The position numbers were made by a program, and so were the translations under genes. Of a DNA stretch of 64,000 nucleotides, positions 33,946-43,128 are shown piece by piece (the stretch's first letter is position 1; each line of letters begins with the position of its first letter). A model generated the notes under the pieces. That model was not told the origin of the DNA and did not search any database. It was given only the letters and a program-made list of their open reading frames with translations. The stretch covers positions 1,922,001 to 1,986,000 of the forward strand of contig CAJQUN010000056.1 of assembly GCA_907163345.1 (NCBI GenBank). The letters are read 5' to 3'. The DNA is from Haberlea rhodopensis. Taxonomy: Eukaryota; Streptophyta; Magnoliopsida; Lamiales; Gesneriaceae.

Positions 33946-36404
33946 ATGGCTATCATTACTCACAACTCTCTCTCCGTTGAGTTTAATGACATTTACAGGG
34001 CAGAAGATGCAGAGATGGTGTCCATCTTCCGAGCTTTGGAATCATCTGGCTTGAGGAACTTTCTGGAGTGCGGCATAGTTGTTTATGAATCTGAAATCCG
34101 CGAACTATTCGCCAATGCCGTCTCCCAGAAGACATCAATATCCACCTCTGTCAAGGGCAAATCATTTGAGATCTCGCCGATGACGCTGGCCAAGACCTTT
34201 GGCCTCCCCAATTCCGGACTGACAGAGTTTGGACAGATTCCTCAAGCGTCACTCTCAGCTCTTCAAGGGAAGATTTCTATTTTTGGCCACCGCCTGCAAC
34301 CCTCGTTTAAGAAGTAGGAAATGCTTTTTCATTTCCAGGTACTGTGCGAAATCATTGGCAAGCCTCTTTTGGGCAAAGCAGGAAGTTTTGACGCTGTAAC
34401 CGCAGAGAAGTTCAGGGCTATGGCGGCTATTGTATCCGGACAAAAGATGAACTGGTCCATGATTCTTTTTGGAGTTTTGATGGAAACAGTGATTGCATCA
34501 AAACAGGTCGTATGCTTTGCTGTTCCTCTCAGCAAGCTACTGGAGTCCTTAGACATCGAGCTGGGAAAGCAGTCCGCTCTCAGTCCCGTCAAGATTCTAA
34601 ACTCCAAAGGGCTCGCCCTGCTGAATTCCAAGAGTGCTCTGCCTACTCCTACTACTCTGGCTACAGTCAAGATGGAGAAGGGCGAAGAACAAGCTGTTGC
34701 GCGCAAACCTCGGGTCAAGCGAAAGCTAACCATCCAGACTGATTCTGAAGAAACTCAGTCTGCTCTCTCGCCACCAACCAAGCCACTTCCCAAGACGCCA
34801 AGAACCCAGATTACCAAACCACAAGCCCTACCCATATTGCCTCCAACAAAAGCCACCCCTGCACCCCAACCTACAACCCAAATTTCAACCACTTCAACCA
34901 CTGCACCCAAAGTAACCATCCGAGTCCCTTCTGCCATCCCCGTGGTCAAAGGGATTGTTATCACTGAGTTGGGAGACTATACCCAATCAGGGATTAAATC
35001 TCCATCTTCCACAGGCAAGGGCAAAGCCATTCTCTCCGAACCAATCTCCTCTAAACCCAAATCTGCAGCGCAGACAGCCATCGACATTGCTATGGAGGAT
35101 GTTGATGAGAATGTGAAGGCACTCATTGTGGTCTTTGATGAATACGTCGAGTACCGGACTATCAACCACATTGAGATGTTCTTCGGAAAGTTGAGCAGAC
35201 TGAAGAAGATGGAAGAGGAAGTTCTGAAGGGGACAGAGACCGATGATGTTCGGCTTGCCGTGCAGCGCAGAGAGCTATTTTCGGCAAATCAAGATTCAGA
35301 CTGGCCACTCTGCTCCTAGTTGCTAAGAAAGAGAACTTCGATCCGAATGCTCCAACTGCCAGAGATGATGGGGCTGTCATTGCTCAATTAGAGATGGATA
35401 TTCATGCTCTCCACTTAGCTGTCCGATTTCAACGACAGAAAATCAGCATATCCACTCCAGTAACCAGCCCGGATCATCCCTCTGCAAGCAAGACTCTGGC
35501 AGAACCTTTCGTTGAGGTTATTCCCTCTGGGGCAGCAGACCAGACTGAAGATCAGCCAGCAGCGCAGACTGCAGAACCAGTAGCAGATCAGACAGCGGAG
35601 CAGCCATTGCCTAATGCTCCGTCTGCTACAGATGATGAACCATTGAACGTGTTGTTGGACTCTCCAACAACATCTATTCCTTTGGGATCGTCAGACTCCC
35701 ACGTTCAAATCAGTCCAACCGCAGAACTTGCAACAGTTGGCGCACCAGAGTTCGTCGATCCGGATCTGGTGGTATCCACTGTTGTTGCAGCTCTACAACT
35801 TGAGGAGCCTTCCAGACCCAGCACTCCTCCAGTCCAATCAGATGAAGATATGACTTTCTTACAAGCATTTTCTTCGGATTTGGTCACCTTGATCCGGTCC
35901 GAAAGTCACCAAGCTGCTGTATCTTCACTTGTACCGATTGCTGAAGAAGATGATCATGCCTTGTCGTCATCAGATCACTCTCCAAGCCGACAATCTGATG
36001 CACCTCCATTTCTGGCAAGGACTCTTCAGCACCTCTCTGACAATTGCATGTCACTCTCTCAACGTGTTCTAGAAGTTCATCAAGGTCAGAGGCTTACAGC
36101 TTTGGACTTTGATTCATTCAAAGAGAAGATGACAGCCAGTATCGGCAGCCTTCAGCGAGGCATAAATGATCTGTTTTCTCAGCAAGCCACTTATAAGAAC
36201 AGCCTGAGAAAAGAGCAGATCGAGCTAGCCACTGAAGTCAGAGCATCCGTCAACAATTCCCTCCGCGCTCAAGACGTTTGTCTTGACGCTATCAGCGCTC
36301 AGCTAGCACAAGTTGTAGACTTTCTCCAAGAGATTGCTGCTGACAAAAAGGGGGAAAAGAAAAAAGACTTCAGGCCGCATCAGTCTCAGTCTTCTAGAAA
36401 ATAG
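33946..36404 (+). pseudogene. Third ORF of the Copia element (env-like position), broken
   Basis: A long coding stretch between pol and the 3' LTR, on the same strand. It starts at MAIITHNSLSVEFNDIYRAE after a CT-rich leader. A globular first part (RALESSGLRNFLECG, MTLAKTFGLPNSGLTEFG) meets an in-frame TAG at 34,315-34,317, and the same frame continues (AGSFDAVTAEKFRAMAAI, QKMNWSMILFGVLMETVI). Next are a Thr/Pro-rich stretch and a charged region. Near 35,278 a one-base shift moves the reading to another frame, which runs to 36,404 through a Ser/Glu/Ala-rich part and a C-terminal coiled-coil-like region. No signal peptide or membrane segment is seen, unlike classical envelope-like ORFs. I recall similar uncharacterised proteins from Gesneriaceae. 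Function unknown. Confidence 0.75.
36345..36360 (+). promoter_or_regulatory. Upstream polypurine tract copy (Copia)
   Basis: aaaaagggggaaaaga lies near the end of ORF3, about 300 bp before the 3' LTR. It closely resembles the primary tract at 36,644. Extra polypurine tracts are a known Sirevirus trait. Confidence 0.55.
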
Positions 36405-36643
36405 AATTATCAGACTGTCTGTATTTAGGATTTTTGGTGATCAATAAAAATCCCCTTTCAATTAAGTCCTTGTTCATTTATTTTGAACTATAATAAAAGG
36501 CTTAATAATAAAAGGCTTAATCGATCCAACTTAATAATGTTCATTTATTTTGAACAAGAAGAAGTAATCGATCCGAAAGTATACACTTCAGTGTTCCTAT
36601 CAGACTGGTTAAAAAGACTTAGAAGCTAGGTTTTGTCATCATC

Positions 36644-36657
36644 AAAAAGGGGGAATT
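36644..36657 (+). promoter_or_regulatory. Copia polypurine tract
   Basis: aaaaagggggaatt directly precedes the TGTTAG start of the 3' LTR, the expected place of the plus-strand primer. Confidence 0.88.
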
Positions 36658-37763
36658 TGTTAGTTTCGGACCTTATCGATGAGATTTTAAAGATGACAAA
36701 ACATATCAGACCGGATCGAATGAAATCAGACTGACCAGATCGATCGCCCAAAACAGATCAAGCTGATAAGATGACAATGCATATCAGACTGGATCGATGG
36801 ATTTCAGACTGACTAAATCGATGCTTCAGATCGATCTCAATCTTTATCAGATCAGAGCAGTCAAGGATACATAAAGAATGGCTCCTCAGTCCGAATCATT
36901 AACGGCTATTTATTGTAGCATTTAATGTCGTAATTAATGCTACAAAGGACCAAAGACTGAAGATTGCCATAAAAGGTAAGAAGACAAAGAAGAGCCTACC
37001 TGACAGTCGCCGAAAGTATGAACCAGAACGGCAAGTATCCTGAAGAAGAAGACTGTAGCTTACTCAGAGTTTAAGCAGAGTCAAAGTTGCACATTAAGGG
37101 AAATAATGTCGTTGGTACATACAACTATAAAAGGATGCAACAAAAGGAATATACAAGACTCTCGCTGATCAATTGAAAAACGCACAAGAAAGCAAAACAG
37201 CACAAGCTTACAAGCTCAGAAGCTCTCGAGCTGAAATTATTCTTAAGCACGATTACTTTGTAACATTTGATCATTTAGGATCACTGTGAGCATCTTGTGT
37301 ATTCTGTGTTGAAAAATAGAAGTGAGAAACATATTGTAATTGTCAGACAGAGTGTGTCTGAGCAGATCGAGTGACTAGGAGTTTCAGACTGGTAGTAAGG
37401 TAAATCCAGCCTGAATCGGGTTTGTACAACAGATTGTATAAATCAAAGTCTTCTAGTATAAACCTTCCTTAATTGGAAGAAGGGGAGACGTAGAAGGATT
37501 ACACCACCTTCGAACTTCCAGAAACATATTCTGTGTTCTTATCTTTCTGCACTCATTCTTTCATTCAAGCCATCGAGCCGCTCTTACAAATATAAACAGA
37601 CCGTTCCGCACTTATACATTCAGTGGTCTGTTCTATGAAAGAGTTGATTAAGAAACAGATTTCTTTCACTAATCCGAAAGAAATCACATGGATTAATTTT
37701 TACAAGGAGTGTTCATTCACCCCCCCCCCCCCCCCCTCTAAACACTCCGGACCGATCCTAACA
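36658..37763 (+). repeat. 3' LTR of the Copia element
   Basis: 1,106 bp against 1,090 bp in the 5' LTR. Compared by eye it has a 15-bp stretch near 36,720-36,735 absent from the 5' LTR, about a dozen substitutions and a longer C run (37,719-37,736). The TATA box is at 37,126-37,133. Confidence 0.95.
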
Positions 37764-37768
37764 GACGC

Positions 37769-38840
37769 CTTTGCTTCGTTTGGGAGTCGTTAAGAACATA
37801 GGGCTTTTATTACTGGCATGATTTCGAGCAAGATCCCAAATTTAATTTGATTTTTGTGTTCGATAGTTCGATTAAATAGGTAGATAAAATTTTCGTAAAT
37901 TAGGGTTCTAATGAGGCGAAAATCTTGTTTCGAAAATGAGCACTTTACTAATTTAAAATTTTGATTTGATAAGGGGTTTTTGGTAGGAATTAAATATCGG
38001 TCAAAAACCCGAAATTAATTTGAAATTTATGTTCAGATTGATGGAGAAATCATTGGTCGAAATTTTTGTAATTTAGTGTTTATAGTGCGTGAATTGCGGC
38101 TCGAAATTGATCGTCTTTCCTCGTTTATAATTCGAATTCACTAAGGGGCTTTTAATGAGGATGATATTAATATTAATACTCCCGATTAATTCGGATTTTA
38201 TGTTGGGATGGTTGAGGAATCGATTAAGGAAATTCTCAAATTTTTAGGGTTCATAGGCGTGAAGTATGGTTCAAATTTGAGTACTCTCCGACGTTATAGG
38301 AGGCGGTCTGGCATAGGGTTCTTATTACCCATACCAAGAATGGTAATCCATTGAATTTAATTTGATTTTTATGTTCGGATTTGAGTGAATTTAAGGTTTA
38401 AAATTTCGGCTACGGTTCCTTATTAGGGTCGAAATTTCGATCGAAAATTAAGCACTTTCCTTTGATTGTGAGTTAATCATGATTGAGGGGTTTTGTTAAT
38501 CATGTATAGACGATCATACACACGGATTTGATTTGAATTTGGTGTTCAACATCATGGGTAATTTGATTTTCGAAATTTTAGCACTTTACAATTTTAGGTT
38601 CATATGTGTAAAATTTTAGATCCGAAATTACTTACTTTCCTTAATTTGTTAATCCAATTGGTTAGAGAGCTTTGGTTCGATGTATTTCAGGGAATAAAAA
38701 CCCAGATTTAATTCGGAAATCACATTAGAATGGGTGGGAAAATCAAAGGCTAAATTTTCGAACAATTTAGGGTTCTTGAGTTCAAAATTTGAATCTGCAA
38801 TTGGTCATCATTCGGTGAACGGTTAATGTAATTGACATAG
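37769..38840. repeat. 172-bp tandem repeat array in the LARD leader, right part
   Basis: Continuation of the array at 17,960-18,548. The core ttagggttc, or a close variant, is at 37,900, 38,073, 38,244, 38,423, 38,594 and 38,767, spaced 173, 171, 179, 171 and 173 bp. Each unit also holds motifs like 'aggggttttt', 'aattaatttgaa' and 'gtgttcg', so whole units are related though strongly diverged. No reading frame persists through the units. Confidence 0.88.
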
Positions 38841-39298
38841 GGCTTTTTATCGTCTGATGAAAACGATCATGATGGTTGGTCAAGGTAGTCGATTGGTGGT
38901 CGGCGGTGCGAGATCGGAAAATGGACGGGTTTGGGGTGCACGAGTTTTCAATCGGAAAATTGGTCATGCAGACCTCGTCCGATTGATCTGATACTTGGGC
39001 CGTGGTTTCGTCTGGGGGAGGCGGTTCCGGCTGTGGGTTGGCCGTCGACGTACGATGGTGGCACAGCTGCCAGCGATGGCGGCAGTTTATAGATCTAGGG
39101 TAGATTTCTTTTCTTGTTTTCTGAATGTTTGATATATTTTTCTTTTGTACATTTTCAAATATAATTTCAGATTGTTAATTCATGATTCCCAACTTGTTTT
39201 CGATTCACTCAGTTGGTCTATTAGATCCGGGATTTATAATTCGGTTGATTTATATCAACCAAAAATCTTTTCCCAGCGGGATCATGGAACCTGGTTTT
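38841..39298. other. LARD leader next to the PBS, no gene seen
   Basis: Unique, partly GC-richer sequence (38,880-39,080) between the 172-bp array and the PBS. No coding or repeat signal stands out. It is the first transcribed internal sequence of the minus-strand element and could hold a packaging signal, but nothing in the sequence proves that. Confidence 0.5.
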
Positions 39299-39310
39299 GC
39301 TCTGATACCA
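39299..39310 (-). promoter_or_regulatory. LARD primer-binding site (tRNA-iMet)
   Basis: The plus strand reads gctctgatacca, six bases left of the right LTR. It is identical to the PBS of the gypsy element, so both use the same tRNA primer. Confidence 0.92.
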
Positions 39311-39316
39311 CTAAAA

Positions 39317-40939
39317 TGTCACGCCCCGAAACCGGAGCGCATGACACCGGCGTTGAATCCAAATATAAAATTCGAATACAACAAGCCTCGTATACAGATC
39401 TTTGATAAAACCAGTCTATTTATTCCAAAATCATTAAATTGTCCTTACAATTGCTATTACAAAATACTATTCTCTAGGATTAAATCGAATATGCGGAAGC
39501 GTAAGTAAAATTAATAAATTTCCTTGAAGGTTCTCCGTAGATCATTATCTCCAAAGATTATTCTTGTTCTTCTTCCACGATCTCCTCTCTTCATCTTTGT
39601 CTGGGAGGGGAGGTAAGGGGGTGAGCGTTTTGGAAAACACTCAGCAAGTAGGGGCCGATTGAACATAGTAAAAATATACATATAATCATAGCAAAAATCC
39701 TTTAATATTTCTTTGTCAAATCACATAGATCTTGGCACATAAACACATTTCTTACACATAAACACATATCTTGCACATATCCACATAACGAGTTATTTAA
39801 TTTAAAAACATACTTTTCATAGGGTTGTTCAATCGAGATTTAAAACATACATAAGGTTTGAAAACGAAATGAAGTTGTAGCAAAAACCCACTTACCTTCG
39901 AAGCGTGATTGAGCGAATTACATGTTGTAGAAAATAGCACAAAATCTCATCTTCCTTTGCCTTGAAGGTTTCGAATAATGGGTGTGTGATGTGTGAGAAG
40001 ATTTTCAACAATGTAAAGTGTAGGGTAATCCTTTCTTTGTATGGTGTAATGTGGTTTTAATGTGAGGATGAGTGTCCAATTTAGGTCCACTATTTTGGCT
40101 CCCAATTGACAAGACTTTAGTGTATGATGTGTGGATGTTGCTAATGTGATTGAGAGGCAATTAAATGGGATTGAGTGATGTGATTTAATGTAGGAGGAAT
40201 TTAAATTGGGCTCCTTAACTTTGGTCATTTAGTGTCATGATTTGGCAAGACAATGAATGTAAATATGCATCTTGGTAGGATAATCTTTTCTTTGGTATGG
40301 TATAATATGATATAATGTAGGAGACTTAATTGCATCCTATAATTTTGGTCTCCTAATGACAAGATTTGAGTCAAGTAATGAATGTGGTCAATAATTGGTA
40401 ATGATAAAAGAATTTATTGACAATTACAAACTTTGACCATCTAATGACATGATTTAAGCAAACTATTAAATATCTTTATATTAGAATGAATGGGATTAAA
40501 TTGTGGTTGTAAGAGATTGAATGGTGGCAAGATTTGGGTTAGGCATTTAAATGTCATTGAATGACTTATGACAAGGTTTGGACAAGACAATTGAATTGTT
40601 TAATTACGCACTTTAAAAAATGTAGGATTAGTGTAGGAATTATAGTCCATAAACTTTTATCTATTCATTGCAAGATTTATGATGGATTATTATTTTCAAT
40701 GATTTCTTAATTATCTACAACTTTAAATTATTTAAAAGTTTACAAACTAAAATCATATAACATATGTATTATCTCTTAACAACTCTAATAGGTTATAAAC
40801 TTAAATATGTGATTAAAAGTCCACAAGATTGAATAATATAATTAAATTCAACCATAATGCAAATCTATTATTTTTATTTACTTTTCAATATTATCTTGAT
40901 AACACGTAATTTGTTTGACCAAAATTCCGGGTCTTTACA
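39317..40939 (-). repeat. Right (5') LTR of the LARD-like element
   Basis: 1,623 bp, from tgtcacgccccg to gtctttaca on the plus strand, followed by the TSD copy tgtgt. It keeps the undamaged border sequence cgccccgaaacc, where the left copy reads cgccacaaaacc. Confidence 0.95.
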
Positions 40940-40944
40940 TGTGT

Positions 40945-41130
40945 GATGAAGATTGTGGAGGAGAGGGGGGTAAATCGCAGGATCGATGATTGTCAACATT
41001 ACAAGCGTTGGGTCGGATACTTAATGAGGCTCGTATCCAACATGGTTAGTCACAGATGAGCTCATTTCTGCGCGATTTAATCGGTTGCGGTAGTGGCTCG
41101 AGCCTTCTCGTGCACGAGCAATGGCTGTTA
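40945..41130 (+). pseudogene. FAR1/FHY3-type gene remnant, piece 3 (C-terminal)
   Basis: Directly after the LARD TSD the interrupted FAR1 reading continues: the broken codon in 'YDSLHKCV' is completed and followed by MKIVEERGVNRRIDD and YKRWVGYL. In shifted frames come DEARIQHG and 'VTDELISARFNRLR'. The frameshifts and a stop show decay. With pieces 1 and 2 it covers the DNA-binding, transposase-like, SWIM and C-terminal parts of one ancestral gene now spread over 36.5 kb. Confidence 0.75.
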
Positions 41131-41663
41131 ATAGAAATCTGTTTGTTGTAGTTGTGAAATCGAATGCCATCCTTTTTCATTTCTCCAATAAAAAATTTAG
41201 TGAAAGAATCAGTTTTACTCCGATAACTTGCCATATTTTGTAATGTTGGAATGTGTCGCGTCGCTATCATTCCATCTTATGTTTTGTGTGTGTAAAACGT
41301 GTTTTGGATAATATAAAAATAATTAGTGTATAAGATATAGGTTGAAATGGCCATTTTTCTTATATCAATCTACAAAAATTTGTCGGAGTAAATATTTTAT
41401 AACTTGAAAACTATGTCTGAATTTAACTTAAATGAGAAATGGCATTCTTATGAAAGGTTATGGCTTCAAAAAACATGTTATTGAATCCAAATTAAAAAAA
41501 CAAAACAAAACATTACCAAAATCAATTTTAGTATTAAGATATTCAACCAAAATGGAAAAAAGTACACACCCAGATATATGGTGCACTCGGAATTTTCTTG
41601 CTATCACAAAGAGATTTTGTATCCAATGACACATGTTACTTCCGCATATGTGGTCATGGATAT
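41131..41663. other. Intergenic, nothing recognised
   Basis: AT-rich sequence following the FAR1 remnant. Short ORFs (for example 41,432-41,629) have no family resemblance. Confidence 0.4.
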
Positions 41664-41671
41664 ACTGCAAG

Positions 41672-42157
41672 TAGGGGTCTACAATCGGTTAAAATCGAAT
41701 CGACCGAACCAAATTTTCGAAAAACCAAATCGACCGAATTTTTTTTCGTCTAACCGAACCGACCGAATTTTACTCTTAAAACCGAATCGATTAAAAATCG
41801 GTTATTTCGGTCGGTAACCGAATTAACCGATATTTTTTTACAAAAATTAAAAAATAGATAATTTGATTTTAAAATTTAAAAAATTAGATATATTGATTTT
41901 AAATTTTAAAAAAAGAATGATAATAAATGATTTTTAAAAAAATAAAATAAAATTTAAATTTTTTTAATTTTTTTTAAAATATTAAAAAATTAAACATTCC
42001 GGTTAATTCGGTTAACCGATGTTTTTAAAATGAAAATCGAAATCGAACCGAATTAACAGATTTTTTATAAAAACAAAACCGAATTTTTGAAATAACAGAA
42101 CCGATTTTCCAAATTAATTCGTTTTATTCGGTTTAACCGACTTTTTGTTCACCCATA
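41672..42157. mobile_element. hAT-type MITE (486 bp)
   Basis: Ends taggggtctacaatcgg and, inverted, tatgggtgaacaaaaagtcgg, a terminal style common in plant hAT elements. Subterminal zones are full of accgaa/ttcggt motifs in opposing orientation around an A/T-rich centre. Flanks actgcaag (41,664-41,671) and attgtaag (42,158-42,165) match at 6 of 8 with two transitions, which fits an old 8-bp TSD. There is no coding capacity. Confidence 0.75.
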
Positions 42158-42165
42158 ATTGTAAG

Positions 42166-43128
42166 GATAGTACCCTCATACTTGTATCGAACTCGCTATG
42201 AACGCCCACAAATCATACTCAAAACATGCAATTGCGTGGCTCTATACATTAAACTATGCAAATTTACTTCTGAAAATGTTATTTCTAAACTTGATTATTC
42301 AATCTGATCTCCAAATTTGATCCGACACATAAATTATCAAATAAAATAATATATATAAAGAAGTGTTGTCAATATTTTCTTGGTACTTCATATCTGGTGT
42401 TCCAAATATTGTTTTATGACCCACTTTTGGTTTGGAGTATTGTTTCGCTCATCTTATAAACTTTTATTTAAATGATACAACTTGAGTTCGAGTCTCACAC
42501 CTTATTAAAAAAAAAGATACAATAGGATATTAAGAAATTTACAAAAAAAAAAAAAGATACAACAGGATATTAAGAAATTTACAAAATATATGCAAAATAA
42601 AAAATTGTGTTATAATATTTTAAGGTTTAAAAAGAAACTACCAAGACATTACACATAACACAATCTTTTTTTAACTATTTTTTATGGTAAGATAAATTTT
42701 ATTCAAAACGACCTTAATATTTATCATTATATCTAAATGTCTGATTCGAGAATATTTTAATATTTTAGGGACCAAATCGGATCTAATTTTTCTTAATTTA
42801 GACATAAAATTTTAAAAATATTTTCAATTCATCCATGATGCTTCTCATTATCTACTTAACTGAATTGACAAAAAAATTGTAATTTTCGGTGGGGAATGAA
42901 CCAAAGTGAGGTTTTAATGAATTTCCCCAAATTATCATCAGATTTTATTCAAGGTGAAAAGTTGAAGGATCATCTGATCTGATCACAATCACAACACAAA
43001 CTGGTAGTTGAACAAAGGTTGTAAAACCAGGCAATTTCCAGGCGACGTCACCAACTGTGCTTTCGATCTCGAGACTAGCATCCAACGAAGAATTTCTGAT
43101 ATACAATTCGTCGAACAGCTCGCGTGCT
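42166..43128. other. Intergenic and 5' flank of the EREX-like gene
   Basis: AT-rich sequence. A tRNA-like B-box (gagttcgagtctc, 42,484-42,496) followed by an A run suggests the 3' end of an old SINE. Just after it a 40-bp segment is repeated in tandem (gatacaataggatatt at 42,516 and gatacaacaggatatt at 42,556). The last 200 bp before the ATG at 43,129 probably include the promoter and 5' UTR of the next gene; no clear TATA box stands out. Confidence 0.45.

Larger units (their letters stand above)
18549..37763 (+). mobile_element. Sirevirus-like Ty1/Copia element, nested and broken
   Basis: Bounded by LTRs 18,549-19,638 and 36,658-37,763 with the perfect TSD gacgc (18,544-18,548 and 37,764-37,768). 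Without the gypsy element inside its gag it is about 10.5 kb, large for Copia and typical of Sireviruses. Order: LTR, tRNA-iMet PBS, gag with zinc knuckle, protease, integrase, RT, RNase H, a third ORF, polypurine tracts, LTR. The protein motifs match the SIRE/Maximus lineage. Disabling changes are a stop in gag, the 8.7 kb insertion in gag, frameshifts in gag and pol, and a stop plus frameshift in ORF3. The LTRs differ at about a dozen bases plus a 15-bp indel. Confidence 0.95.
14426..40939 (-). mobile_element. Non-autonomous LTR retrotransposon (LARD-like), host of the nest
   Basis: Two 1.62 kb direct LTRs (14,426-16,045 and 39,317-40,939) bound the element, with the perfect 5-bp TSD tgtgt at 14,421-14,425 and 40,940-40,944. 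A minus-strand PBS adjoins the right LTR and a polypurine tract adjoins the left one, so the element reads right to left. Without the Copia element inside it, it is about 7.3 kb with about 4.05 kb of internal sequence. The only ORF of note is a 144-residue coiled coil (17,490-17,924). No RT, integrase or protease motif was found, so it must use proteins from elsewhere. The internal sequence next to the left LTR carries the palindrome gtttcgtcctcgaaac, shared in position with the Tekay-like gypsy in this window. Confidence 0.9.

Noticed and set aside
34755..34964. Minus-strand ORFs across the Thr/Pro-rich part of Copia ORF3
   Set aside because: Long antisense frames are expected from the biased codon content of this stretch; no start context or domain.
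41672..42157. Simple AT-rich low-complexity sequence
   Set aside because: Rejected in favour of a hAT MITE because of the inverted ends and the near-matching 8-bp flanks.
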